Assembly: GCA_902510965.1 (NCBI GenBank)
Contig: CABXDM010000006.1
Location: 1 to 43,208, forward strand
DNA: 43,208 bases
Source: an uncultured Candidatus Actinomarina sp.
GTDB lineage: Bacteria; Actinomycetota; Acidimicrobiia; Actinomarinales; Actinomarinaceae
Reading direction: 5' to 3'
The notes under the pieces were generated by a model, which had not been told where the DNA came from, did no database searches, and saw only the letters and a program-made list of their open reading frames with translations. Of the stretch, positions 32,480 to 40,695 are shown piece after piece. Both the position numbers and the translations under genes were made by a program. Numbering within the stretch: position 1 is the first letter of the stretch; each line of letters starts with the position of its first letter.

Positions 32480-34006
32480 TTAGGGATAATGGTCAGGTAG
32501 GTCATTTTCAAATAATACAACATCTTCAGGCTTTATAATAGTATTCAAATATTTTATGGCTTCATCTCTTGTCGGAAACCAAAAAGCAGGTACCTCATTC
32601 TCTTGAAAAGCCAATAAAAGAGAGTTCTTATTTGTATGACCTATAACTAATGCTGAGTCTATTACTTTGCTAGCCTCTGTTCCAAACGCATAATTTAGCG
32701 AGAACTGGTCGCTACCTAGTTCAATCATCCCAGGTGTGACTAAATACTTAATTGAACTTTCATTTCCTTCCTCTGCTAAGAGCTTTAAAGAGTGCTCTAT
32801 TCCCATTGGGTTTGAATTGAAAGAGTTGTCAATTATCTTATGTCCGAGGTCACTATTGATTAACGTTTGTCGGTGAGTAGTTTTATCTAGAGATTTAATA
32901 TCAGTAAAAAAGTCTGATACATCTAAATCAAGGGAAAGCATAACCCCAATAGACAGAGCAATAGATAGTTGCAACAATTCAGGAGCAGTAACTTTAGTTA
33001 TTAATTTACCTTTCACATAAATATGGTGTTCCCCGTCAACAAAGTCAACATATACAATTGCTTGTTTGCTTGTGATTGAGCAATCGTAAACAATTTTTTG
33101 ATTTGTCCATAAACGAGCTTGGTTAAGTAGTAATTCATCATCACCATTTATAACTACTGAACCAGCAAGTTCAACAATTTCAGACTTAGCATCAAGGATA
33201 TTTTCCAAGTTGTTCATTCTTTCTAAATGGACAGGAGCTATACCTGTGATAACTGATACATGGGGTCTTACCCATGAACAAATTTCTCTAATTTCTCCAA
33301 TACCGTATGTACCCATTTCAATAATCGCAATTTCATCAGAATCTTTTAAATCTTCATTAATTGCTTTAGCTATACCCAATCTATTGTTAAAACTCTCTTT
33401 AGTTGCAAATATCTCATTTTGTGTTTTTAAGATTTGGTGCAATGTATTTTTAGTCGTTGTCTTTGAATAAGAACCTGTAATTCCAATAATCGGAATTGGC
33501 ATTTGTTTAATTTTTTTTGAGGCGGTTTCAACAAAATGCTGTGTTAAAGACTTCTCGTAGTTGAATAATATTTTTAAACATTGATCATAAACAAAATAAC
33601 TGAAAATGTTGGCTAATAAAGCAAGTAAGTACCCTAGTTCTACTACAAGTGAAACAGCTGATATTGAAATGATTACAAAATAATAGAACCCATTTACACG
33701 TGATAATCGTTCTGTTTTAACTACTTTTGAAGTTCTGGAAGAAAAGGATAATCCAAATGGTGTAAAGGTGGAAAGAACTAAGACGATAACAGGAAAATAT
33801 ACGAGCCATAAAGAAATAAAACCTGATATAAGTAACAGTATAAAAAGTAAATAATTTGAAGTTTTTGACTTAACCCATCTGAAATAAAATCTTGTTACAG
33901 ATCCTCCAATGTAATGCTCTCTTTGAGCAAGCCTAGACCATTTAACCGAATTCAGTAATGAGCCAATAGTTAGAACAAGAAGGACAAAAATATAAGTAGT
34001 GTTCAT
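32480..34006 (-). CDS. Membrane-anchored MurF-like Mur ligase
   Basis: Mur-ligase family protein, probably adding D-Ala-D-Ala (MurF role), as it precedes ddl. Residues 1-145 hold four or five predicted membrane helices (about 4-20, 52-66, 68-85, 105-123, 123-140), where soluble MurF has its UDP-MurNAc-binding N-domain. The ATPase domain follows: IIGITGSYSKTTTK (P-loop, 173-186), FATKESFNNRLGI, IIEMGTYGIGEIREI, and the C-terminal domain with IIDNSFNSNPMGIEHSL and TPGMIELG. Length is 508 residues. A related ligase with a different substrate cannot be ruled out. Confidence 0.85.
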   Translation of the reverse strand: MNTTYIFVLLVLTIGSLLNSVKWSRLAQREHYIGGSVTRFYFRWVKSKTSNYLLFILLLISGFISLWLVYFPVIVLVLSTFTPFGLSFSSRTSKVVKTERLSRVNGFYYFVIISISAVSLVVELGYLLALLANIFSYFVYDQCLKILFNYEKSLTQHFVETASKKIKQMPIPIIGITGSYSKTTTKNTLHQILKTQNEIFATKESFNNRLGIAKAINEDLKDSDEIAIIEMGTYGIGEIREICSWVRPHVSVITGIAPVHLERMNNLENILDAKSEIVELAGSVVINGDDELLLNQARLWTNQKIVYDCSITSKQAIVYVDFVDGEHHIYVKGKLITKVTAPELLQLSIALSIGVMLSLDLDVSDFFTDIKSLDKTTHRQTLINSDLGHKIIDNSFNSNPMGIEHSLKLLAEEGNESSIKYLVTPGMIELGSDQFSLNYAFGTEASKVIDSALVIGHTNKNSLLLAFQENEVPAFWFPTRDEAIKYLNTIIKPEDVVLFENDLPDHYP

Positions 34007-34713
34007 AATTTATTTAGTACCTCATAAATTGATTTAGATTTACTTCTTAACATATTGTGCCCATGATTTGGAATAATGGTTAACTCACAGTTAGAAATAA
34101 GTTTGTTGGATTTAATAGCAACTGAAACTGGCACTTCAAAATCATTTTCACCCCAAATTAGTTTTACATTTGAGTCAATCATTGATAGTTTTTTTTCAAG
34201 ATTATCATTAACCGCCTTCACAAGTGTGTCTCTCATGACACCTTCTGAATTTCTATAATCAAATGACCCAGATTTATTTTTTATTGACTCAATAGTATCA
34301 GCAGATACCAATCCCAACTTATTCATGAACTTATATATATCTAATTTGTTAAGACTTTTTTTATTTGAGGTATTTGATATTAAGGGAACACCAATTAAAA
34401 CTAAGTTTTCTATTTTACGAATTAGAGACATATGAACAGCTACTCGTCCACCAAAGGAATGGCCAACTATTGTTGTAATTTCTTTAGGGAGTATTTTGTC
34501 TAAATAATTTGCATATTCAAATGGATTCATACTGAATTCAAACGGTTTGGTTTTCCCAAACCCAGGAAGATCAATAGCAAGTCCTGGGTACAATTCAATA
34601 ATATCTAGAAAGTCTTGACTATCCCTTCCCCACCCATGTAAATAACATACTTTTGGGTTTTCAATATTTGAATAAGCAAAAGTAGTTCCATCTGAAAGTA
34701 GGTGCAGGGACAT
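34003..34713 (-). CDS. Alpha/beta-hydrolase
   Basis: Serine hydrolase fold protein. The oxyanion motif CYLHGWGRDSQDF (about 23-35), the nucleophile elbow VGHSFGGRVA (serine about 95), an acid in WGENDFEVP and the histidine in IPNHGHNMLR complete the catalytic set. Length is 236 residues, with no signal peptide, so it is cytoplasmic. It overlaps the MurF-like gene by four bases and its start abuts the upstream membrane-protein gene. The substrate is unknown; the operon suggests, but does not show, a cell-envelope role. Confidence 0.88.
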   Translation of the reverse strand: MSLHLLSDGTTFAYSNIENPKVCYLHGWGRDSQDFLDIIELYPGLAIDLPGFGKTKPFEFSMNPFEYANYLDKILPKEITTIVGHSFGGRVAVHMSLIRKIENLVLIGVPLISNTSNKKSLNKLDIYKFMNKLGLVSADTIESIKNKSGSFDYRNSEGVMRDTLVKAVNDNLEKKLSMIDSNVKLIWGENDFEVPVSVAIKSNKLISNCELTIIPNHGHNMLRSKSKSIYEVLNKL

Positions 34714-35091
34714 CTAATCTAATATTCTTCCCAGTGTCATTACTGCTCTAATCTCAAGCCCCATTAAAAATAAAAGAGCTAATCCCCAATATAAGTAATA
34801 GTTTTTACTCATTTCTGATCTGTAAACATATAAAAATGTAAGAGTAAATAAAACTACAACTCCATAAAATAAATGAAACGAACCTGGATCATTTTGCTGC
34901 GAATATAATAAAAGCCCTCCAGCTGTTTGAATTAAAATAGTTGATATTGAAAGATTTATTAAATATGTTCCAATTTTTTTATATTTTGTGCTTCTAGAGA
35001 TGTAAATACCTATTAAAAATACTCCACTAATTCCAGCTACCCAAATACTTATTAATGCCCAAACACCATGAAAATTGTTTATCATACACAT
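34714..35091 (-). CDS. Four-helix membrane protein
   Basis: A 125-residue protein with four predicted membrane helices (about 10-28, 42-60, 73-90, 100-116). Histidines sit at the head of helix 1 (NFHGVWAL) and helix 3 (SFHLFYGVV). The end of helix 4 carries a basic residue (GLEIRAVMTLGR). I do not recognise a named family; heme or quinone binding is possible from the histidines but is unproven. A TAAAAT box (35099-35094) is eight bases before the second in-frame ATG (35085), so the protein may begin MINNFHGV rather than at 35091. It heads the operon down to the HAD gene. Confidence 0.78.
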   Translation of the reverse strand: MCMINNFHGVWALISIWVAGISGVFLIGIYISRSTKYKKIGTYLINLSISTILIQTAGGLLLYSQQNDPGSFHLFYGVVVLFTLTFLYVYRSEMSKNYYLYWGLALLFLMGLEIRAVMTLGRILD

Positions 35092-35111
35092 TCATTTTAG
35101 TAGTAATTAAA

Positions 35112-35140
35112 TTGAGTATTAATTTTATTTCAGTTACAGT
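35112..35140 (+). promoter_or_regulatory. Promoter for gabT (leaderless)
   Basis: TTGAGT (35112-35117) and TACAGT (35135-35140) are 17 bases apart, and the ATG follows six bases after the -10. There is no ribosome-binding site. This is the best full example of the leaderless promoter type in the window. Confidence 0.55.
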
Positions 35141-35146
35141 GAATTT

Positions 35147-36412
35147 ATGTCTAAATTACTTCAAAATCAATTACAGGCTAACGTACCCAAAGCATGGACG
35201 CCTACGTTCGAATCTACAATTACAAAAGCTCTCAATGCAGAAATATGGGACAGAGAAGGTAATAGATTTTTAGATTACGTTGGTGGATACGCTGTATTAA
35301 ATACTGGGCATGTTAATCCAAAGGTTATTGATAAAGTAAAGAATCAACTTGATGATTTCACTCACTCTTGCTTTGCCTATGCTCCACATCAAAATGCGAT
35401 AGATGTCTGTACAGAGATTAATAAAAGATATCCGATCGAATCAGAAACAAAAACTTTTCTAGTTAATAGTGGAGCTGAAGCTGTAGAGAATGCAATTAAA
35501 ATTGCTCGCTACTACACGGGCAAACAACACTTAGTTGCATTTAAGGGAGGATTCCATGGGAGAACTTATATGGCTATGGGACTTACAGGTAAAGAGAATC
35601 CATACAAAATGGGATTTGGGCCGTTTCCAGATTTTATATCACATACAGATTTTCCATATGGCTATAGAGGTGTGAGCGATGAACAAGCTCTTGAAACATT
35701 TGAAAAACATATTCAAAGCGTAGGTGAAGATTCTATTGCTGCAATATTAATTGAAATACAACTGGGAGAAGGCGGATATATCCCAGCGTCAAATTTTTTC
35801 TTAAAAGAACTCAAGAAGATAGCTCAAGCAAAAGATATTCTTTTAATATTTGATGAAGTTCAAACAGGATATGGTAGAACAGGAGAAATGTTTGGAGCTA
35901 GCACTGTAGGAGTAACCCCAGATTTAGCAACCCTAGCAAAAGGTATTGCAGGTGGATTTCCTCTTGCAGCAGTAGTTGGAAAAAGTAAAATTATGGACTC
36001 AATCCATGATGCAGGTATTGGAAGTACATTTGGTGCTTCTCCGGTATCTTGTGCGGCAGCTTTAGGAGTACTCGAAGTATTTGATGAAGATAATATATTA
36101 AAAAATGTTAAAAATCATGCATTAATAATGAATGAATCTCTTCTTAGTCTTCAAGCAGAGAATAATTTCATTGGTGAAATAAGAGGTTACGGAACAATGA
36201 TTGGAGTCGAAATCGTAGAAGACATTAAAACTAAGAATCCTTCTAAAGAAATAGCATTGAAAATAATTGAACAATCTAAAAATAATGGTCTTCTTTTGGT
36301 TAATTGTGGACTTGAAGGAAATGTTATTAGGTTTATGGGTCCATTGACCACTCCTGAAAAACAAGTTCATGAAGCAATGGAGATGTTTACTAAATCAGTG
36401 AGTGCTATTTAG
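35147..36412 (+). CDS. gabT: 4-aminobutyrate aminotransferase-like, class III
   Basis: PLP-dependent class III aminotransferase, moving the amino group of GABA or a similar omega-amine to 2-oxoglutarate. VNSGAEAVENAIKIAR binds PLP phosphate, GGFHGRTYMAMGLTG follows, then LIFDEVQTGYGRTGEMFG and the lysine that forms the Schiff base in LATLAKGIAGGFPLAAVVG. Length is 421 residues. Ornithine or acetylornithine specificity is not excluded. The gamma-glutamyl-GABA hydrolase-like gene at 13111 would fit a GABA route. Its end overlaps the convergent ino1 by eight bases. Confidence 0.88.
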   Translation: MSKLLQNQLQANVPKAWTPTFESTITKALNAEIWDREGNRFLDYVGGYAVLNTGHVNPKVIDKVKNQLDDFTHSCFAYAPHQNAIDVCTEINKRYPIESETKTFLVNSGAEAVENAIKIARYYTGKQHLVAFKGGFHGRTYMAMGLTGKENPYKMGFGPFPDFISHTDFPYGYRGVSDEQALETFEKHIQSVGEDSIAAILIEIQLGEGGYIPASNFFLKELKKIAQAKDILLIFDEVQTGYGRTGEMFGASTVGVTPDLATLAKGIAGGFPLAAVVGKSKIMDSIHDAGIGSTFGASPVSCAAALGVLEVFDEDNILKNVKNHALIMNESLLSLQAENNFIGEIRGYGTMIGVEIVEDIKTKNPSKEIALKIIEQSKNNGLLLVNCGLEGNVIRFMGPLTTPEKQVHEAMEMFTKSVSAI

Positions 36413-37481
36413 AATCTATGTGAGTTAATTCGTGTAGCTTTTTCAACGTTTCAGTATCTTTAGCAGCTTCAGCAGGTGCTTTCATAAGCCAAGCTGAAAC
36501 AAGATCCAAAGATTTTAAATCTTTTTTCTCAGCAAAGAATTTCATATACCTAATAGCATCAATGACAACACCAGCACTGTTTGGAGAATCCCAAACTTCA
36601 AGCTGAAGTTCAATATTTAAAGGTACTCCACCAAAAGCTTCTCCCTCAAGTCTTATAAATGCTTTTTTACGATCTTCTAACCACTCAACGTAATCTGATG
36701 GACCAATTCTTACTGACCCCTTGTCCATACCTTTACCTTTGTTAGCAACTGAAGTAACTGAAGTTGTTTTACTCGTTCTTTTAGTTTGTAGCCTATCTTC
36801 TTCGAGCATATTAAGGAAATCCATGTTTCCACCTACATTTAGCTGATAGGAACGTTTTAGATTGATACCTCTATCGGAGAATAATTGTGCTAATGCACGA
36901 TGAACGATAGTTGCTCCTACTTGACTCTTAATGTCATCACCAATTAAAGGTATGCCATTATCAGCAAACTTTTGGTACCACTCTTTATCTCTAGCAATAA
37001 ATACTGGTATACAGTTAATGAACCCAACGCCGGCTTCAATTGCACATTCTGCATAAAACTTGACTGCTTCATCAGAACCTACAGGGAGAAGATTAACAAG
37101 GATTTCAGCATCAGAGGATTTCAATACTTCTACAACTGCATCTGAATCATCCACAGGATCTATAATGTCTTCTACAAATTTACCGATACCATCTAATGCT
37201 CTACCAGGACTAACTTCTACGCCTAAACTAGGTACTTCTGAAAACTTAGTTGTATTGTTTGGCTCAGTAAATATTGCATCAGAGAGATCTTTTCCAACTT
37301 TATTTTTATTGATATCGAACGCTGCAACAATTTCAATATCTGAGACTCTATAGCCACCAATTACATCAGAAATAAGTCCATTCTCTGTGTCGTTGATTTT
37401 ATAATATTCAAGGCCTTGAACAAGTGAACTTGCACAATTACCAATACCTAATACTGCTACTTTGATTTTGCTGTTATTCAT
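36405..37481 (-). CDS. ino1: Inositol-3-phosphate synthase (actinobacterial type)
   Basis: NAD-dependent isomerase making inositol-1/3-phosphate from glucose-6-phosphate, the first step to inositol lipids and mycothiol in actinobacteria. It starts KVAVLGIGNCASSLVQGLEYY (NAD site), followed by VAAFDINKNKVGKDLSDAI, NCIPVFIARDKEWYQKF, GDDIKSQVGATIVHR and LNVGGNMDFLNMLEEDR, the signatures of the short (about 360-residue) actinobacterial/archaeal form. A TAAAGT -10 box six bases before the ATG suggests a leaderless message. It overlaps gabT by eight bases at the 3' end. Confidence 0.95.
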   Translation of the reverse strand: MNNSKIKVAVLGIGNCASSLVQGLEYYKINDTENGLISDVIGGYRVSDIEIVAAFDINKNKVGKDLSDAIFTEPNNTTKFSEVPSLGVEVSPGRALDGIGKFVEDIIDPVDDSDAVVEVLKSSDAEILVNLLPVGSDEAVKFYAECAIEAGVGFINCIPVFIARDKEWYQKFADNGIPLIGDDIKSQVGATIVHRALAQLFSDRGINLKRSYQLNVGGNMDFLNMLEEDRLQTKRTSKTTSVTSVANKGKGMDKGSVRIGPSDYVEWLEDRKKAFIRLEGEAFGGVPLNIELQLEVWDSPNSAGVVIDAIRYMKFFAEKKDLKSLDLVSAWLMKAPAEAAKDTETLKKLHELTHIDSK

Positions 37482-37487
37482 TCAATC

Positions 37488-37493
37488 ACTTTA
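37488..37493 (-). promoter_or_regulatory. -10 box for ino1 (leaderless)
   Basis: TAAAGT on the minus strand (37493-37488) ends six bases before the ino1 ATG (37481). No -35 box is clear. Confidence 0.35.
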
Positions 37494-37525
37494 GCAATTG
37501 TTAGCTATATGTAATTTTTTAAAGA

Positions 37526-37639
37526 CTAATTAAATAGAAAATTAAACCAACTTGCTGAGTTATACAGCATGGCAACAATAAAATATAAAATAAACGAAGT
37601 AACACCAATGATTTGAAGTATTTTTATAAATCTATTCAT
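37526..37639 (-). CDS. Small membrane protein, 37 residues
   Basis: A minus-strand gene in the 211-bp gap between ino1 and the RecB-like gene. It encodes 37 residues: a basic start MNRFIKIL, one hydrophobic helix (about 8-27) and a short tail ending NFLFN. Support is a TAATCT box (37651-37646) six bases before the ATG, with TTTATA 17 bases further up as a -35, the same layout as other genes here. No homologue is known to me and the amino-acid mix is partly what A+T-rich DNA gives by chance, so confidence is limited. Confidence 0.45.
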   Translation of the reverse strand: MNRFIKILQIIGVTSFILYFIVAMLYNSASWFNFLFN

Positions 37640-37645
37640 ATTCTT

Positions 37646-37651
37646 AGATTA
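37646..37651 (-). promoter_or_regulatory. -10 box for the 37-residue membrane protein
   Basis: TAATCT on the minus strand (37651-37646), six bases before the ATG at 37639; TTTATA at 37674-37669 is a possible -35, 17 bases apart. Confidence 0.3.
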
Positions 37652-37680
37652 CAATTTATAAAAATTAATATAAATACAGT

Positions 37681-37686
37681 TATAGT
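37681..37686 (+). promoter_or_regulatory. -10 box for the RecB-like nuclease gene (leaderless)
   Basis: TATAGT ends six bases before the ATG at 37693 with no ribosome-binding site between; the -35 region is not recognisable. Confidence 0.4.
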
Positions 37687-37692
37687 TTAAAT

Positions 37693-38667
37693 ATGATAAA
37701 AAATTTGTCTCCTTCTAGAGCCTCACAATTCAAAACCTGTCCTAAGCAGTTCAAATTTTCTAACGTAGACAAAATAAAAGAACCTACTAATTTAGTCCAA
37801 GCTAAAGGAACAACAGTACACCAAGCATTAGAGGATTTATATGACCTGCCAACTGATCAAAGAACGCCTGAAGTTCTTTATGATCTTTTTCGAAAAGCAT
37901 GGTCAAATGTTAGAGGTAACGATGAACACGTTAATTTATTCGATTCTATTGAAGATGAAAGAGAATGGGGACAGGAAGGTCTTAATCTACTTCATAACTA
38001 TCTGAAACTTGAAGATCCTCAGAAATTAGAACCACTTGAACAAGAAAGATGGGTTAGGGGTTCAATTGAAGATTTAAATTTACGTGGAATTTTAGACCGG
38101 ATGGATGAGGATAAAGATGGAAATTTAATAATTGTTGACTATAAATCGGGGAAAGCACCTATGGCAAAATATAAAGAGCCCCGTTTCTTTGCACTCAAAC
38201 TATATGCCCTACTAATAAGAGATGAAATAGGTGTCACTCCTAAAGAATTGAAATTAATATATCTTAAAAACTCTACAATCCACACATTAAAAATAGACGA
38301 TACCATGCTTGATGAAGCAAAAGTCGAGATACTTTCTATTTGGCAAGATATTAAAAATGCTTTTGAAAATAACGAATTTCCAGCCACAAAGAATGCACTC
38401 TGTAAAGATTGGTGCTACTACAAACCAATCTGTCCTTTGTTTAATAAAGAAGCTCCTAGTACCGACAAATTAAGAGAAATTGTTGAAAAAATAGCTGAAA
38501 TTAATGAAACTCTCGATGCTCTCGAAATGTTTGAAAATCAAGATGAGTTACCTGATTCAAGCCCTTTGAAAAACATAAATATTAATGAGTTAAAAGAAGA
38601 GATTTTCTCACTTGAAGGAGAAAAAGAAAGAATACTTACAGATATAAACTCGTTATTAGGGAAATAA
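37693..38667 (+). CDS. RecB-family (Cas4-like) PD-(D/E)XK nuclease with iron-sulfur cysteines
   Basis: Single-domain exonuclease of the RecB/Cas4/AddB-C-terminal group. The start SPSRASQFKTCPKQFKF holds C16; H43 lies in GTTVHQALEDLY; the catalytic core is GILDRMD (D135) and LIIVDYKSGKAP (D149, K151). C237, C241 and C247 (CKDWCYYKPIC) together with C16 form the usual four-cysteine iron-sulfur staple. A C-terminal helical tail (about 255-324) looks coiled. No CRISPR or cas genes adjoin it. A Rad52-like annealing protein is encoded 2 kb away, recalling phage exonuclease/annealase pairs. Confidence 0.85.
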   Translation: MIKNLSPSRASQFKTCPKQFKFSNVDKIKEPTNLVQAKGTTVHQALEDLYDLPTDQRTPEVLYDLFRKAWSNVRGNDEHVNLFDSIEDEREWGQEGLNLLHNYLKLEDPQKLEPLEQERWVRGSIEDLNLRGILDRMDEDKDGNLIIVDYKSGKAPMAKYKEPRFFALKLYALLIRDEIGVTPKELKLIYLKNSTIHTLKIDDTMLDEAKVEILSIWQDIKNAFENNEFPATKNALCKDWCYYKPICPLFNKEAPSTDKLREIVEKIAEINETLDALEMFENQDELPDSSPLKNININELKEEIFSLEGEKERILTDINSLLGK

Positions 38668-39918
38668 CCCTCTAGTTAATTTCGCAGCGGCAACCCTTTT
38701 GATTCCTTTTATTAATGCAGCTGTTCTCAGATCACAATTATTTTTTTGTGATATTGTCCATACTTCTTCAAATGCAGAAGTCATTATGTCAATAAACTTT
38801 TCATGTAGGTCTTTTTCTTTCCATAGGTAGTTTTGTCTATTTTGAACCCACTCAAAATAAGATGCCGTAACACCCCCAGCATTTGCTAAAATATCTGGAA
38901 TTAATAATACTTTATTGTCGCGTAGAATTTTATCAGCGCTTACTGTAGTTGGAGAGTTTGCAGCTTCGACAATAACGTGCGCTTTAATATTGTTAACATT
39001 TGAAGTAGTAATCACACCTCCAATTGCTGCTGGAATTAGTACATCACATTTTAATTCCAATATATCTTGTGAAAGTTTATCCGCACCATCAAATCCTGCT
39101 ACTGAGTGATTCTTAGCAGTATATTTAAACAGTTCTGGAATATTGATGCCATTGGGATTGATGATTGCTCCACCTAAATCATTTACTGCAATAACCTTTG
39201 CTCCCCTCTCATAAGAATCAAGAGCAGCATATCGACCAACATTTCCAAAACCTTGTATCACAATATCAGAACCTTTATATGTCTTACCGATTTTATCCAT
39301 TGCTTGAGCTGTTACTGCAACAGCTCCTCTACCTGTTGCCTCTCTTCGTGTAACTGAACCACCGAGTGCAGCAGGTTTTCCAGTTACAATTCCTGGTTGA
39401 GGTGAGCCAACAAAATTACTATAAGTATCCATGATCCAGGCCATAGTTTGCTCGTCAGTCCCTAAATCAGGTGCTGGAATATCTTTTTCTACACCAATTA
39501 CTGGAAGAAGTTCAGCTGTGTATCTTCTTGTAACTCTTTGTTTTTCTGCTCTTGTTAATGAAGTCGGATCAATTGCAACCCCTCCCTTTGCTCCACCAAA
39601 AGGTAAGCCAACTATTGCTGATTTCCAAGACATTAGTATAGATAGTGCAGTTACTTCACCAAGGTCTACGTCAGGTGCATATCTGATGCCCCCCTTTGTT
39701 GGTCCCATTGAAAGTACATGTTGAACCCTGTATCCAACAACTGTTTCTACTTCTTCGTAATCGTCTCGTCTGAAAGGAAATGTAACTACTAATGCTCTTT
39801 GTGGATATTTCAATCGTTCTCTAATGTTCGAGTCTAAATTTATGAATTCAGAAACCTCTTCATACTGTCTAATTACTTCTCTGTACATCTGAGATTCAAA
39901 TAACTGAGGATTTGTCAT
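38656..39918 (-). CDS. gdhA: Glutamate dehydrogenase
   Basis: Hexameric-type Glu/Leu/Phe/Val dehydrogenase, linking 2-oxoglutarate and ammonia with glutamate. GPTKGGIRYAPDVDLGEV and GLPFGGAKGGVAIDP contain the substrate-binding and catalytic lysines, IPAPDLGTDEQTMAWIMD the catalytic aspartate, and VIQGFGNVGRYAA the nucleotide-binding loop. AANSPTT and ANAGGVTASYFEW are also typical. Length is 420 residues, the short form. The 3' end overlaps the RecB-like gene by 12 bases. A TACAAT box eight bases before the ATG suggests a leaderless message. Confidence 0.95.
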   Translation of the reverse strand: MTNPQLFESQMYREVIRQYEEVSEFINLDSNIRERLKYPQRALVVTFPFRRDDYEEVETVVGYRVQHVLSMGPTKGGIRYAPDVDLGEVTALSILMSWKSAIVGLPFGGAKGGVAIDPTSLTRAEKQRVTRRYTAELLPVIGVEKDIPAPDLGTDEQTMAWIMDTYSNFVGSPQPGIVTGKPAALGGSVTRREATGRGAVAVTAQAMDKIGKTYKGSDIVIQGFGNVGRYAALDSYERGAKVIAVNDLGGAIINPNGINIPELFKYTAKNHSVAGFDGADKLSQDILELKCDVLIPAAIGGVITTSNVNNIKAHVIVEAANSPTTVSADKILRDNKVLLIPDILANAGGVTASYFEWVQNRQNYLWKEKDLHEKFIDIMTSAFEEVWTISQKNNCDLRTAALIKGIKRVAAAKLTRGLFP

Positions 39919-39926
39919 TATTAATC

Positions 39927-39932
39927 ATTGTA
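39927..39932 (-). promoter_or_regulatory. -10 box for gdhA (leaderless)
   Basis: TACAAT on the minus strand (39932-39927), eight bases before the ATG at 39918, with no ribosome-binding site. Confidence 0.35.
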
Positions 39933-39985
39933 TTGCAAATAAAATGAAACGTCTTGAAAAAAAATTTTTTGTCATACGTAATTTG

Positions 39986-39991
39986 TATATT
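39986..39991 (+). promoter_or_regulatory. -10 box for the Cys/His ORF and Rad52 module
   Basis: TATATT ends six bases before the ATG at 39998, as in other leaderless genes here. TTGTCA (39969-39974) is only 11 bases upstream, too close to act as its -35. Confidence 0.35.
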
Positions 39992-39997
39992 TGAAGT

Positions 39998-40114
39998 ATG
40001 AAAAATAATAAAATAGAAGATATCCTAAATATGATTGATGTAGAAACTATTGTGATCTGTAGAAATCACAATGACAACTGTAACTGTCATAATGTAGTTA
40101 ATGAAGCTGCTTAA
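39998..40114 (+). CDS. Short Cys/His-rich ORF, 38 residues (or leader RNA)
   Basis: A 38-residue ORF starting MKNNKIEDILNMIDVE and ending with ICRNHNDNCNCHNVVNEAA. Three cysteines and two histidines lie within 13 residues, which could bind a metal. The ATG follows a -10 box by six bases and the stop is 14 bases before the next gene, which has its own AGGAG site. However, the Cys/His part is encoded by DNA that forms two inverted repeats (40049-40090), so the element may act as a leader peptide with attenuator-like stems, or purely as RNA. Confidence 0.4.
   Translation: MKNNKIEDILNMIDVETIVICRNHNDNCNCHNVVNEAA
40049..40090 (+). other. Two adjacent inverted repeats upstream of the Rad52 module
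   Basis: ATTGTGAT (40049-40056) / ATCACAAT (40065-40072) is a perfect 8-bp repeat with an 8-base loop. It is followed at once by ATGACA (40071-40076) / TGTCAT (40085-40090), which shares two bases with the first. They could be two RNA stem-loops in the message or two protein-binding palindromes. Confidence 0.5.
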
Positions 40115-40128
40115 GTTAGGAGAAATAA

Positions 40129-40695
40129 ATGGGAAATAAAATAGATGAGATTCTTGAGTTAACTAAGGAGGTATCTGCTCAAGATTCGAATGAATTAGAT
40201 TTAACTGTTACAAGATTTGGAGAAGAATTAACAAACACAGAAGATCTTGAGTTTCTTTGGACAGCAAGAAGCACAACCAGTGTAATTAAAAATACTAGTT
40301 CAAATATTAAAACTTTCAGCGATGTAAAGATGGCTAAAAATATAGAAGGAAATGGTGCTGTGAGGCTCGGTGACGAAGTATTTGTTTTTAATAAATCCTA
40401 CACATGGAAAGTTCATGATTTAAAAAATTTAATTAAATGGATAATCGAAAAATCCTCAGATGATGAAGAATTAACAGAATCTCTAATAGCAATTATGGGT
40501 CAAAATTTTGTTCCAAAACTTAAGGGACTTGACGCAGTTGCTTCTAATAAGGAACAAAATACTGAAATGATAAGAGACACATTCCTTTACAAAGAGTGGA
40601 AAGATACCCCTGAACTTAAAACTATAAATGTGAACAATAATTCTGCACCTATGTGGGCAAAAGATCTAAAACATAAAGAAAGAAGAATAAAATGA
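40129..40695 (+). CDS. Protein of unknown function beside the Rad52-like gene
   Basis: A soluble, charged 188-residue protein I do not recognise. It has no membrane helix or signal peptide. Its first half is mixed alpha/beta (FLWTARSTTSVIKNTSS, AVRLGDEVFVFNKSYTW), the middle is helical (DLKNLIKWIIEKSSDDEELTE), and the tail is basic (WAKDLKHKERRIK). AGGAG precedes the ATG by six bases. It overlaps the Rad52-like gene by four bases (ATGA), so it is probably a partner in the same DNA-annealing process. Similar small unknown genes flank annealases in phages. Confidence 0.7.
   Translation: MGNKIDEILELTKEVSAQDSNELDLTVTRFGEELTNTEDLEFLWTARSTTSVIKNTSSNIKTFSDVKMAKNIEGNGAVRLGDEVFVFNKSYTWKVHDLKNLIKWIIEKSSDDEELTESLIAIMGQNFVPKLKGLDAVASNKEQNTEMIRDTFLYKEWKDTPELKTINVNNNSAPMWAKDLKHKERRIK

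Noticed and set aside
37693-38667. Cas4-like nuclease as part of a CRISPR-Cas system
   Set aside because: No repeat-spacer array and no cas1, cas2 or effector gene is present; the protein fits the wider RecB-family exonuclease group.
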